Shown: positions 16,417 through 24,763, numbered from the stretch's first letter. The stretch is DNA of 48,155 nucleotides from Bacteroidota bacterium (GCA_029262835.1 JAJCYQ010000047.1:1-48155); one strand, 5' to 3'. Translations and numbers: made by a program. Notes: generated by a model not told the origin, from the letters alone.

Positions 16417-17051
16417 GGCGCATCTGGCAGCCACTCCACATCGCGTACGCCAAGTGCTGCATTGGCGGCCCTGGCCGCCGTGAACAGGTAGTCCGAGAGC
16501 CGGTTCAGGTACGTGACCGCGAGCGCGCTGACCTCGGTCTCCGTCGCCAGTTCGACGACGAGGCGCTCGGCCCGGCGGCACACCGTGCGCGCCACGTGCA
16601 GGCCGGCCGCCAGGCGCGATCCGCCAGGCAGTATGAACCGCTCAAGCGGCGGGAGCACGTCCGTCAACCGGTCAATGGCTGCTTCAAGCGCCTGGACCTG
16701 ACTGTCCGACACACGGGCCACCTTCGCCTTGGAATCGAGCGGCGTAGCCAGATCCGCGCCGAGCAGAAAGAGCTCCTTCTGGATCTGCTCCAGTTCGGCA
16801 TCGAGCGCCGCGAGGGCCTGCATCTGGCCAGCGGAGAGCGCCTGGGTGGGGCCAGATGGAGAGCCAGAGCGTGCCTGCAGGTCGGCTGCCGAGCCCGCGC
16901 TGGCGTGCAAATCGGCGCGTGCTACGCCGAGCACGGAATTCAGCTCGTCGACCGTGCCGTAGCTGGTAATGCGAAGATGGGTCTTGGGAACGCGGGGACC
17001 TCCAAAAAGGCCGGTTGTGCCGTCGTCTCCCGTACGGGTGTAAATTTTCAT
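16413..17051 (-). CDS. pduO: Cob(I)alamin adenosyltransferase, PduO type
   Basis: A 212-aa ATP:corrinoid adenosyltransferase that makes adenosylcobalamin from cob(I)alamin. It shows the PduO hallmarks: the N-terminal ATP-binding MKIYTRTGDDGTTGLFGG, the T-x-x-Y-G-T-V-D-E-L-N-S helix, the central P-x-G-x-S/T segment as LPGGSRLAAGLHVARTVCR with the RTVCRRAE motif, and the C-terminal LNRLSDYLF. An Ala/Ser/Gly-rich insertion of about 25 residues lies in the loop near residues 50-75, longer than usual. Downstream gene coupled by GTGA overlap; upstream by 118 bp is an ABC ATPase of the vitamin B12/siderophore type. This may reflect cobalamin uptake and activation. Confidence 0.9.
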   Translation of the reverse strand: MKIYTRTGDDGTTGLFGGPRVPKTHLRITSYGTVDELNSVLGVARADLHASAGSAADLQARSGSPSGPTQALSAGQMQALAALDAELEQIQKELFLLGADLATPLDSKAKVARVSDSQVQALEAAIDRLTDVLPPLERFILPGGSRLAAGLHVARTVCRRAERLVVELATETEVSALAVTYLNRLSDYLFTAARAANAALGVRDVEWLPDAP

Positions 17052-17057
17052 GCAACA

Positions 17058-17082
17058 CAGAACGTCACGCGGCGCCGTTCTG
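17058..17082 (-). promoter_or_regulatory. Hairpin just upstream of pduO
   Basis: CAGAACG (17058-17064) and CGTTCTG (17076-17082) form a 7-bp inverted repeat with an 11-nt GC-rich loop, directly 5' of the pduO start codon. It could be a leader hairpin or the terminator of the upstream ABC gene; no U-run follows. The 118-bp spacer is too short for a full cobalamin riboswitch and I see no B12 box. Confidence 0.3.
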
Positions 17083-17169
17083 TTCGCGGGAGCCGGGAGT
17101 CAGGAGCCGGAAATCAGCGTCTGGGCCGCATGTCCGGGAGGGGTCTCCGCCCCGCACGGGCACGGCACC

Positions 17170-17985
17170 CTACACCGGTCCCTCGAAATGCAGTCGCAGG
17201 CGGCCGTGGGCGTCGCTGTGGGCGGACGCATCCATCCGGAAAACGCGGCGAAGCCGCTCGGGCGTGAGGGCGCGCTCGGGCGTGTCGAACGTGGCTATTC
17301 GGCCGTCGTCGAGCATGAGCAGTTGGGATGCGAAGCGGGCGGCGAGTTCGAGATCGTGAACCGCCCCAATGACCGTTATGCCGCGCTCAACAAGGCGCTC
17401 CACGTGCTGCATGAAGCCGAACTGGTGGTGCACGTCGAGATACGTCGTGGGCTCATCGAGAAGCAGCAGATCGGCCTTTTGCACCAGGGCCTGCGCGAGG
17501 AAGCACCGCTGCTGCTCGCCGCCCGAGAGCGTGCCGAGATCGCGCTTTTCGAAGCCGCTGAGATCGACGAGTTCCAGCGCCTCCTTCATGAGGCGCCGGT
17601 CCTGGGCATCCCACGTGGTGATGAGGCCTTTGTGGGGGGTGCGACCAAGGAGCACGAGTTCGCCGACCGTGAAATCGAACGCAGGCGGGCGGGCCTGGCG
17701 CACGAGCGCCACGCGGCGGGCGCGCTCCTTCAGGCTCCAGGCGCCAAGCGATCGGTCCATGAGCGTGATGTGTCCCGAGAAGGGCACGAGCCCAGCGAGT
17801 GCCCGCAGCAGCGTCGTTTTGCCCGATCCGTTGGGGCCCACGAGCCCGATCCACGAGCCGCGCTCGACGCGGAGATCGATTTCCTCGAGCACCGTACGGC
17901 CCGAGAGCGCGACGCTCACACCCGAGACCTCAAGAAGGGGCGTTGCAAGGGCGGACAAGGCGTTGTCAGACGATCGAGTGGTCAT
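17170..17985 (-). CDS. ABC transporter ATPase, BtuD/FecE-like (cobalamin or iron-siderophore uptake)
   Basis: A 271-aa ABC ATPase. Walker A is GPNGSGKTTLLRALAGL, the Q-loop lies near VRQARPP, the signature is LSGGEQQRCFLAQAL, Walker B is LLLLDEPTTYLD, and the H-loop His is in GAVHDLELAA. The T-T-Y-L-D ending of Walker B and G-R-T-P-H after the Q-loop are typical for the FecCD-associated ATPases that import Fe-siderophores, haem or vitamin B12. No permease or binding protein is adjacent, so the partner membrane proteins must be elsewhere. The neighbouring pduO makes cobalamin an attractive substrate (inference). Start ATG 17985 follows the family's usual length; longer in-frame extension is noise. 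Confidence 0.8.
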   Translation of the reverse strand: MTTRSSDNALSALATPLLEVSGVSVALSGRTVLEEIDLRVERGSWIGLVGPNGSGKTTLLRALAGLVPFSGHITLMDRSLGAWSLKERARRVALVRQARPPAFDFTVGELVLLGRTPHKGLITTWDAQDRRLMKEALELVDLSGFEKRDLGTLSGGEQQRCFLAQALVQKADLLLLDEPTTYLDVHHQFGFMQHVERLVERGITVIGAVHDLELAARFASQLLMLDDGRIATFDTPERALTPERLRRVFRMDASAHSDAHGRLRLHFEGPV

Positions 17986-18099
17986 GGCGAGTAGATTCCG
18001 CGGCGCAGGCGTGCTCCGGGGATATACGGTAACGCGGGGCCCGGGGACGTACGGGAACGCGGGACGGTGGCAAAGGTAGCACAAAAAAATTTCAGCCCC

Positions 18100-18579
18100 A
18101 TGTCTGTAGCCGCCACCCGGTTTCTTCTGCTCCTCGTGCTTCTTCCGCTTGCTGCCTGCGATACGGCCGAGCGGCAGGATGACTTCGTGGACGATGCATC
18201 GACCGTGCCCGAGGGGTTCGCCCGCACGGGTGAGGATGGGCGGATTCTGGAGGACGACCAGGATGACTGGCGCACGTCGCCCGTCTACGGCGGCAAGGTC
18301 CGCTTCGATCCGGCATTTCCGAACCCCACGTCGGGATCGCTCGTGACGCTCTCGCTCACGGTCCTCGAATTCAATGCCGTGCAGGGAGGGCTCGTGCTGC
18401 GCGGGCGGGATGCGAACGGCACGCTGCGAACGCTCGACGATCTGCCCGAAGCCTCCGAACCCGGCGTGCACGCTTTTCTGTTCAGCCCGTCCATCCTGGC
18501 GCGCGAGGGGCTTGTCCGCGTGTTCGTGTTTGACCGCGTGGGCGAGCTCGTGACCTACGGCGACCTGTTCCTCGAATAA
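18100..18579 (+). CDS. Small lipoprotein, conserved hypothetical
   Basis: A 159-aa protein with a clear lipoprotein signal: MSVAATRFLLLLVLLPLAAC, Cys20 as the lipidation site. An acidic linker (DDFVDDAST and similar) is followed by a beta-rich domain that begins with FDPAFPNPTSG, a phrase that recalls the start of type IX sorting-domain sandwiches (x-x-P-N-P), then strands ending with V-R-V-F-V-F-D and Y-G-D-L-F-L-E. A full sorting domain is not present. It is divergent from the ABC ATPase gene and convergent with the lipase gene. I do not recognise a specific family. Confidence 0.7.
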   Translation: MSVAATRFLLLLVLLPLAACDTAERQDDFVDDASTVPEGFARTGEDGRILEDDQDDWRTSPVYGGKVRFDPAFPNPTSGSLVTLSLTVLEFNAVQGGLVLRGRDANGTLRTLDDLPEASEPGVHAFLFSPSILAREGLVRVFVFDRVGELVTYGDLFLE

Positions 18580-18602
18580 ATGTAACTTTCATTGTTACAT
18601 TT
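18578..18602. terminator. Bidirectional terminator-like hairpin spanning two stop codons
   Basis: AAATGTAAC (18578-18586) and GTTACATTT (18594-18602) form a perfect 9-bp stem with a 7-nt loop TTTCATT. It includes the end of the lipoprotein stop codon (18577-18579) and the stop of the convergent lipase gene (18595-18597). The AT-rich stem may end transcription from both sides, although it lacks the GC-rich stem of classical terminators. Confidence 0.55.
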
Positions 18603-19479
18603 CCAGCATGCGCACGATCGCGGCCATGAACTCGTTCGACGAGAAATCGCTCGATGCCAGCAGGTCCACGCCGATCTGCTGGCCGTGATCGGCCGCCACC
18701 GGGCCCAGGTACGTGCCCCACTGCGCGGAGGTAACCGACACAAACCCGTCGTTGATACCTTCTTTGCCGTAGAGCAGGGCGTTGAGCGGCCTGAGCACCG
18801 GATTGATCGTGTTCTCGCACTCGCGTCCCGCCTGGCCCGCGTAGGAGTAGTAGCGGACGTCCGGATGGTCAGGCACTTCGTTGTTGAAGTGATGTTGCAC
18901 GTATTCGGGCGTCAGATCCTGCACCGCCCGGCGAAAATCGGCCGTACCGCCGTCAATGGCGCGCTCGCCAGCCCAGTTGGCGGCGTCCGAAAGCCACTCC
19001 TGGATGCGTTCCGGGCGCTCGAGCACGATATTGGCGACGCTCGATCCCCGATGCGGGGTGGCAATCGTCGTCAGCGATTCAATGTGCCGGGCATAATCAA
19101 GCCGCGAAATCAGCCAGCGGGCATCGAGCCCGCCCATGCTGTGGGCAATGAGGTGCACTTTTTCGGCGCCCGTTTCCGCGAGGATGTGATCTATCCGGTC
19201 CCGCCACATTTCGGCGCGCGACGGGACGGTGTGATACGGACTCACGTTCGGCGCGTAGGCAATGACGCCGCGCAACCTCAAATAGAGGGCTTCATCGTGC
19301 AGGTGCCCACCGCGGATGAGCACCGAGAGCAGGCCAAAGCCGTGCATGAGAACGACTGGGTGCCGAGCCCGAAGGACCGGCGGTTGCGGAAAGGCGTCCA
19401 GGCCGACAAGGCGCCGGAACCCCTTGCGGGCGGCGGCGGGTCCGGGCGGAATGGAGTGTGACTCCGGAGAATCCATCAT
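18595..19479 (-). CDS. Lipase/esterase, alpha/beta hydrolase (bacterial true-lipase like)
   Basis: A 294-aa alpha/beta hydrolase. The oxyanion strand is PVVLMHGFGL (about residues 41-50), the nucleophile Ser114 is in IAHSMGGLDAR, and ATPHRGS follows, a combination typical of family I bacterial lipases (Pseudomonas/Burkholderia LipA type). The Asp and His of the triad are probably in GINDGFVSVTS and in AADHGQQIG. Family I lipases usually have a signal peptide and a helper foldase; here no signal peptide is evident and no foldase gene is nearby, so the enzyme may be cytoplasmic or use another export route. Probable action: hydrolysis of acylglycerols or esters. Confidence 0.8.
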   Translation of the reverse strand: MMDSPESHSIPPGPAAARKGFRRLVGLDAFPQPPVLRARHPVVLMHGFGLLSVLIRGGHLHDEALYLRLRGVIAYAPNVSPYHTVPSRAEMWRDRIDHILAETGAEKVHLIAHSMGGLDARWLISRLDYARHIESLTTIATPHRGSSVANIVLERPERIQEWLSDAANWAGERAIDGGTADFRRAVQDLTPEYVQHHFNNEVPDHPDVRYYSYAGQAGRECENTINPVLRPLNALLYGKEGINDGFVSVTSAQWGTYLGPVAADHGQQIGVDLLASSDFSSNEFMAAIVRMLEM

Positions 19480-19523
19480 GCTCTGACTGGATATGGATTT
19501 GGGTGGATGCGGGGCGTTCGCGG

Positions 19524-20132
19524 TCAGGCCACGAACATCAGCCCATAGAGTACGACGGCGCCGGCAAAGGGTGCCACAAGGTTGTCATTCAGCCGCAGCG
19601 GCGCGCCTTCGACGAGCATGGCCGCGGTGACCGATACGCCGAGCATCCACACGGGGAAGTCATAGGGGAGCAATACGGCCGCCGCCCCCGCCGTGATGAG
19701 GAACGCCGCGCTGCCCTCAATGGTGCAGCCTTCGCGGCCCCAGTGCGTACGCCCGAAGCGTCGTCCGGCGAGGGCGGCGGCCGCATCTCCCAGCATGAAC
19801 GTGACGAAGGCAACGACCGCAATGCCCGCCGGAAAGACGGCCGTGAGCAGCGCCATGGAAATCAGCACCCAGGTGGCACCGTTGATGACGATGGCGCTGC
19901 CGAGCGAGGGGCGCTCGGAGGGGCGCATCATCCATCCAAAAAAACCATCGATGGCGCTGTGGACCCAGGAAATGCGCACGCGGGCAATGTCCAGAAAGAG
20001 GGCCGAAGCGGCGAGAGGGACAAGGCCGTAGAGGGCCTCGGCGCCAAAGAGGTGAACGGCGGCCGGGAGGACGAGGGCGAGCAGGTGAAGCGCCTTGCGG
20101 CCGAGTTCACCCCGATAGTCGAGCGTGGGCAT
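19524..20132 (-). CDS. SEC59/DGK-type lipid (dolichol/phytol-like) kinase
   Basis: A 202-aa multi-pass membrane protein with about six hydrophobic helices. The conserved CTP-binding and catalytic segments of the SEC59/VTE5/DGK1 group are visible: E-L-G-R-K-A-L-H-L near the N-terminus, LGDAAAALAGRRFGR, CTIEGSAAF, and the C-terminal EGAPLRLNDNLVAPFA. Known relatives phosphorylate dolichol, phytol or diacylglycerol using CTP. In bacteria the substrate is usually unknown; isoprenoid alcohol salvage is possible. The gene is divergent from the YjbR-RluA fusion, with only 34 bp between the two proposed starts. Confidence 0.8.
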   Translation of the reverse strand: MPTLDYRGELGRKALHLLALVLPAAVHLFGAEALYGLVPLAASALFLDIARVRISWVHSAIDGFFGWMMRPSERPSLGSAIVINGATWVLISMALLTAVFPAGIAVVAFVTFMLGDAAAALAGRRFGRTHWGREGCTIEGSAAFLITAGAAAVLLPYDFPVWMLGVSVTAAMLVEGAPLRLNDNLVAPFAGAVVLYGLMFVA

Positions 20133-20166
20133 GGGAACTGTGGGTCGAGGGGTGGGTCAGAGCGGC

Positions 20167-21192
20167 GTGCTCGATAAAATCTATACATACTGCACGGCAA
20201 AAGCTGGAGTCACGGAAGGGTTTCCGTTCGGCGAGGAGACGCTTGTGCTCAAGGTGGGGGGCAAAATATTTGCTCTCATGGGGGTCGATGCGCAGCCGCT
20301 GCGGATCAACCTGAAGTCAGATCCGCTCGAAGCCATCCAGCTGCGCGAGCGCTACGAGGGTGTCGCGCCGGGCTACCACATGAACAAAACCCACTGGAAT
20401 ACGGTGACGGTGGGGCTCGATGTGCCACCCGATGTGCTTTTCGGCATGATAGACCGGTCCTGGGAGCTCGTCTACGAATCGCTCCCCCGCAAGGCGCGCC
20501 AGCCCGACGTGCTCTTCGAAGACAATCATCTGCTCGTTGTCAACAAAGCGCCAGGCGTGCTGAGCCAGGCGGACAGTACGGGCGACATGGATGTGTTGAC
20601 GCTCGCGAAGATGTATGTGGCCCGCACGCGCGGCAAGAAAGGGGCGGTCTACATGGGGCTCGTGCACCGGCTGGACCGGCCGGCTGGCGGCGTGATGGTG
20701 CTCGCGTGCACATCGAAGGCGGCGGCGCGGCTGTCAAAGCAGTTCCGCGAGCGCTCGGCGACGAAAGAGTACGAGGCGCTCGTCGAGGGGCGGCTCGCGG
20801 GCGAAGGCGTTTGGGAGGACCGGCTCGAAAAACGCGATGGGCACGTGCACGTGGTGAAGACGGGCGGCAAGGAGGCCCGCCTCACGTGGCGGGCCGTCGA
20901 GACGTTTGAGGTTGGTCATGGCGGCGGGGGTGCTGGCAGCGGGGGTGCTGGCAGCGGCGCGCAGGTCCTCACCCGCGTGCGCATTACGCTCGATACCGGG
21001 CGCGCCCATCAGATCCGGGTGCAGTGCGCCGAGCGTGGGCACCCCATACTCGGGGATTTCCGGTACGGGAGCAGGAACGAGCTCGACGGCAAAAACCTGG
21101 CGCTGCACGCCCGGCGGCTTACCCTCGAGCACCCGGTGAAGCGGGAAGAGATGACCTTCGAAGCCGCGCCGCCACGGAGTTGGCCGGGGTAG
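20167..21192 (+). CDS. MmcQ/YjbR domain fused to RluA-type pseudouridine synthase
   Basis: A 341-aa two-domain protein. Residues about 1-105 form an MmcQ/YjbR domain (CyaY-like fold, possible nucleic-acid binding): LDKIYTYCTAKAGVTEGFPF, the G-K-I-F-A-L strand, INLKSDP, PGYHMNKTHWNTV and the I-D-R-S-W-E-L-V helix. Residues about 115-341 form an RluA/RluC/RluD pseudouridine synthase: FEDNHLLVVNKAPGVLSQ, the catalytic Asp170 in HRLDRPAGGV, KEYEALVEG, R-A-H-Q-I-R-V-Q, and G-D-F-R-Y-G. There is no S4 domain. Start GTG 20167 is chosen because the upstream in-frame region is Gly-rich and overlaps the divergent kinase gene. A Gly/Ala/Ser insertion from a 15-nt duplication (20924-20953) lies in the synthase. 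Predicted role: isomerising uridine in rRNA or tRNA. Confidence 0.82.
   Translation: MLDKIYTYCTAKAGVTEGFPFGEETLVLKVGGKIFALMGVDAQPLRINLKSDPLEAIQLRERYEGVAPGYHMNKTHWNTVTVGLDVPPDVLFGMIDRSWELVYESLPRKARQPDVLFEDNHLLVVNKAPGVLSQADSTGDMDVLTLAKMYVARTRGKKGAVYMGLVHRLDRPAGGVMVLACTSKAAARLSKQFRERSATKEYEALVEGRLAGEGVWEDRLEKRDGHVHVVKTGGKEARLTWRAVETFEVGHGGGGAGSGGAGSGAQVLTRVRITLDTGRAHQIRVQCAERGHPILGDFRYGSRNELDGKNLALHARRLTLEHPVKREEMTFEAAPPRSWPG
20924..20953. repeat. Two tandem 15-bp repeats
   Basis: GCGGGGGTGCTGGCA is exactly duplicated in tandem inside the RluA domain, coding for a Gly/Ala/Ser loop. It keeps the frame, so slippage would only change loop length. Confidence 0.8.
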
Positions 21193-21329
21193 GTGCTCGG
21201 TGACGCGTGCGCCGCGACATTTCGATCACATGTCCGGTAAGACACGATTCACAGGTACGCCACATCTTGAACGTCTACGCCGGAATCAAAGACGCTGCCA
21301 GGCGACCGCACATGAGGCCGTCGAGGCGT

Positions 21330-22601
21330 TCAGTAATCCCACCGTTGCCGATTGTCGATGATTGAATCGAAGGCGTTCTCGAGTTCGGGTACGGCTTCGG
21401 CAAACGAAGGGGCTTGGGCCAGAAACACCACAACGGTCATCGATTTTGTCTCGCCCGGCAGTAGGTCAAATGGCGCAATTGATACAAGGTTGCGAACGTC
21501 TCGTCTGGTGTCAAGCCAACCCGTTTCGGATACGGGATCCCCGGTGTGGGCAAACGGCGTGACCTCGCCCGTGACCGGATTCACCATGGGCTCGCCGAGT
21601 GCCGACAGCCCCTGCAGAGCAAAAAGAACCTGGGTGGGGGTTTTAATCTCTACCGCCTTGAACTGTTGAGGCCCACGAAATCTCACCAGAATTCGATGTG
21701 TCAACTTCGATTGCGACAGTCCACCGGTCGATTCCATGTCCAGGATCGAGTACCCAACAATTATTCCATAGCACTCGGGCGCCAGGTCTGGATCTGACTC
21801 GTGGGGCTTCGTGTACGTGAAGGCGTAATGTTTGCGGGCATTGTACCCGTTCTGGTTTTGGTTGTGATTCACTTCCGGCCGCTCGCAGGTCCCCTCCCGA
21901 GAGGTCCGAGAATTCCACTTCAGATCTATGTCACCCCCGAATCCAAGGTGCAGGTCCGTTACTGGGTTTTCGGACGCGTTCGTCAGGTCGTAGCGAAAAA
22001 AGAGCGTCTTTTCCAGCAGACCATCGTGGAACACAAACGACGTCATTCCAACGTTCAGCCCTGAAAAATTGTGTACCCGTTCATTTGGCTCGTTCGACGG
22101 ACGGAAGAGCCCCCATATCATTTCATCGCCATACATCTTTGGACTGCCGTCTGGATGTGCCGGGGCGCCATCCTGAGCGGGCCAGTTCTCAATGTCCTGC
22201 AATGCCTCATTCGCGGATAGCTTATACAGACCTCCGCCTTCTGACACGGGTTGCGCGAATTCAAATTGATTCAGTCCGGGGAACGAAAGACCGGCGATGT
22301 TTGCATTCAGTCCGTCATGTTGAAAACCAGCGATCCAGAGTCCTACCAGATTAACGAGCAACATAGACTCATTTGGCTCGGAAAGATCTGGGGTGAAAAA
22401 AGCCCCTGCTATTCTGCTGTCTGACTCGATCCGTGACTCAAGTATATCGTTGGATAATGAAATTATTGGCCCCGGCGTCAGGACAACCCCCGATTCGCCA
22501 CCCTGTCCGTCGCAGCCTGCGAGCGTCAATAAGAGCAGGCACGTGAGGCCGGTCACCGATCTTGGGTTCAGTACGGGGTGTTGGTAATTGTTGCTTTTCA
22601 T
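21330..22601 (-). CDS. Lipoprotein of unknown function, partner of the NAL1-like protease
   Basis: A 423-aa protein that begins with a lipoprotein signal (LLLLTLAGC, Cys30). The rest is beta-rich, with segments such as GLWIAGFQHDGLNANIAG, MYGDEMIWGLFRPSNEP and F-F-R-Y-D-L-T-N-A-S-E-N-P-V-T-D-L-H. It resembles large surface proteins of Bacteroidota that describe 'sandwich' domains, but I do not recognise a family. A region near residue 190-215 (LTNASENPVTDLHLGFGGDID) could coordinate metal through its acids. The start ATG 22601 shares its A with the TGA of the upstream protease gene (TGATG), so the two are translationally coupled. Lower GC than flanking genes. Confidence 0.68.
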   Translation of the reverse strand: MKSNNYQHPVLNPRSVTGLTCLLLLTLAGCDGQGGESGVVLTPGPIISLSNDILESRIESDSRIAGAFFTPDLSEPNESMLLVNLVGLWIAGFQHDGLNANIAGLSFPGLNQFEFAQPVSEGGGLYKLSANEALQDIENWPAQDGAPAHPDGSPKMYGDEMIWGLFRPSNEPNERVHNFSGLNVGMTSFVFHDGLLEKTLFFRYDLTNASENPVTDLHLGFGGDIDLKWNSRTSREGTCERPEVNHNQNQNGYNARKHYAFTYTKPHESDPDLAPECYGIIVGYSILDMESTGGLSQSKLTHRILVRFRGPQQFKAVEIKTPTQVLFALQGLSALGEPMVNPVTGEVTPFAHTGDPVSETGWLDTRRDVRNLVSIAPFDLLPGETKSMTVVVFLAQAPSFAEAVPELENAFDSIIDNRQRWDY

Positions 22602-24763
22602 CACAGTTCACTCGGATCGTAAATGTCAACTATTAGAGAATCGATGTCCTGGTTTGCCGGTAAGTCGCTGTCCGTAATCGTCATGCGGATTTTCATATCA
22701 AAGAAATCACTCGATACGGTTTTCGACCACGACGATCCTGTTCCACCCTGATTCCAGGTATCACACTCCTCGACCTGGATTTTTATCCCCTGGGCATTGC
22801 AGACCCACATGAAGTCCCAGTCGTACGTGTAGGGGGGCACCCCACTTTGACCGCTTGCACTCCAATTCCCCTCGACATTCATTGCCAGTGACGACGGACC
22901 GGTAATTGATCCGGTTAATGGCTGGTCAACGACACTGAACGTGCTACTCGACGCAGAATTTCCACTGCCATTGTCAACGACCTTTATTTGAATGTCCGAA
23001 TATGTCTGTGTAGGCGTCCAGACGAAGGAGCCACTCCCGTCATCCTGGTCCCCCGTCGTCGTGATGGTCGTCTCGTTCGCACCATCAATAATTTTAATGG
23101 TGGCGTTCTGCGGGAAAAAGGATGGCAATGTCCATCCTTCTCCGCCTCCTTGCCAGTCTGCGTCCCACGTAATCTCCTGGCCTTGACCAACCGAGTGGGG
23201 AGTCCCTACAGAAACGGCGCTTATGTGAGTCGTTACGACCGCGATGTCATAATATTGTGACGAAGCCTCTGAGAACGATTCCGTCCCTGTGTTTACGGTA
23301 AGAGTAGCCTTTCCATCAACTGAACCGGTTTCCCTGAAGAGATATACGGCATTGTCTGCGCTTGCCGATCTGACGATATAGGGAGTGTCATTATTGAGTA
23401 TCACCTGACATATGGTGCAGTTACCGCCTTCCATCTCGGCCGCCCAGTTGAACGCATTGTCGACGATAATGGAATTCGCTGATACACCACATGTCTTTGT
23501 TGTCGCCGATGCGTAGGCACAGACTTCAAGTTCTACGGGTTGCCCGCTTGAATTCTCGACATCAAGGCCGAATTCAGACTCTCCGTGCGGGCTTGCATCA
23601 TAGTGGCCCACATCGTCATTGTCGCCTTCGTGTCCACCACCATGGTCATCGCCCTGCGTCGCTCCGTTCAACTCGCGTCCATCAATCTGGACATTGAATC
23701 GACTGAGCACCTTGTCGATGTCATTTGCAACGGAAATGGAGGGCGAACCGGCGAATAGAAGTCCTACGGGCCGTTCATCTTTTTTCCTGCTTGGCGAGCT
23801 TGTTACCACCAGTGAACCGGAATCTCCGCCCTCGCTGAACTCTCCGGGTGAAATGATGATCTGATCTGTAAAGCACGCTACACCCGCGTTGCCGTATCCC
23901 ACTTCAACGGTCGCATTGACCGCAACAACGGAGCCATATGTCAATCCGCTCGTGCGACCGTACTTCTGGACCTGCATTCCCGATACAGCCTCGGAAGTTG
24001 AACTCCAGGGCACTCCGTATCCTGAGACCGGCGTCTCGTTTGTGAGCTGATCAAGCGTGGTTTGGGCAATCGCCGCGTCGATCGTGTTTACACATTGACC
24101 GCTGAAGTCTATTGCCTCAAAGTCCGTCAATCCACCGATTGTATGAGACGTCTCCGTGCCACCGTCGACGGGTCCTGGCTGGAGCACTGGATCTCCTATA
24201 TTCCCGCTGTTGATGGAGGCGAGAACGTGGTTGTTTGAAAGAGCGAACACAGATTCCCCATCTGTCACGCGTGCACCGATCGTGCCCGTCAGCCCGTGAG
24301 GAGTACCAGTAGAGACGCCGGTTGGAACCGGTCGACCAAACTCCTGTGCACCAATCATTGCACCTGTGCCCTGGAAGCGGATCGGGGCGCTGATTTCACC
24401 GGTGACCACAACGTGAACAGGGACGCCACCTGCCTTGAGCGGAATCTGGGCTCTCTTACCCGGCTTCCACGTTTCAACCGGTGTCTTGGCTAATACAACA
24501 ATACGCTCCTCTCCTGTGACCGACACGGTTGTCGCAAAGCCTACGATTTCGTCGTCGGAAAGAAGTGCTGTAGTGAGGCTGTCCTGAATGTGCCTCGTGG
24601 TCTCGCTGATCCGAATATGCTGCTCTATGTCCTGCTTGCCACGATCTGAGTTAATTTCCGATGGCGCCGTCGCGTCGCAGCCATAGAGGGCGAGCGAGAG
24701 GATTATGACACCGAGGACGGGTAATGAGAGGTCGGAAGCGGGTCGATCAATGTGATGTATCAA
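22601..24763 (-). CDS. NAL1-like trypsin-fold protease lipoprotein with Ig-like C-terminal domains
   Basis: About 720 aa. From TTG 24763 the protein opens with a lipoprotein signal (LGVIILSLALYGC, Cys29). Residues about 70-370 are a chymotrypsin-fold serine protease of the NAL1 type: His179 in LSNNHVLAS, Asp229 in NTIDAAIA, Ser316 in EGGDSGSLV. A conserved Y-G-R-T-S-G-L-T-Y-G segment precedes the serine, as in NAL1 relatives. A His/Asp/Gly-rich linker follows (GDDHGGGHEGDNDD), then several beta-sandwich regions with Cys residues, ending with a PKD/Ig-like segment (PPYTYDWDF). The catalytic triad is complete. Likely a cell-surface protease. It is coupled to the downstream lipoprotein. The start is an assumption made for the lipobox; the ORF extends further without sense. 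Confidence 0.75.
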   Translation of the reverse strand: MIHHIDRPASDLSLPVLGVIILSLALYGCDATAPSEINSDRGKQDIEQHIRISETTRHIQDSLTTALLSDDEIVGFATTVSVTGEERIVVLAKTPVETWKPGKRAQIPLKAGGVPVHVVVTGEISAPIRFQGTGAMIGAQEFGRPVPTGVSTGTPHGLTGTIGARVTDGESVFALSNNHVLASINSGNIGDPVLQPGPVDGGTETSHTIGGLTDFEAIDFSGQCVNTIDAAIAQTTLDQLTNETPVSGYGVPWSSTSEAVSGMQVQKYGRTSGLTYGSVVAVNATVEVGYGNAGVACFTDQIIISPGEFSEGGDSGSLVVTSSPSRKKDERPVGLLFAGSPSISVANDIDKVLSRFNVQIDGRELNGATQGDDHGGGHEGDNDDVGHYDASPHGESEFGLDVENSSGQPVELEVCAYASATTKTCGVSANSIIVDNAFNWAAEMEGGNCTICQVILNNDTPYIVRSASADNAVYLFRETGSVDGKATLTVNTGTESFSEASSQYYDIAVVTTHISAVSVGTPHSVGQGQEITWDADWQGGGEGWTLPSFFPQNATIKIIDGANETTITTTGDQDDGSGSFVWTPTQTYSDIQIKVVDNGSGNSASSSTFSVVDQPLTGSITGPSSLAMNVEGNWSASGQSGVPPYTYDWDFMWVCNAQGIKIQVEECDTWNQGGTGSSWSKTVSSDFFDMKIRMTITDSDLPANQDIDSLIVDIYDPSEL

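Noticed and set aside
14179-16491. A 770-aa plus-strand frame opposite the SGNH gene
   Set aside because: Shadow frame in GC-rich DNA: rich in Arg/Ala/Gly and without domains. The minus strand has the clear SGNH and TPR motifs.
17052-17169. Cobalamin riboswitch upstream of pduO
   Set aside because: The spacer is only 118 bp, and I see no B12 box or multi-helix core, only one short hairpin.
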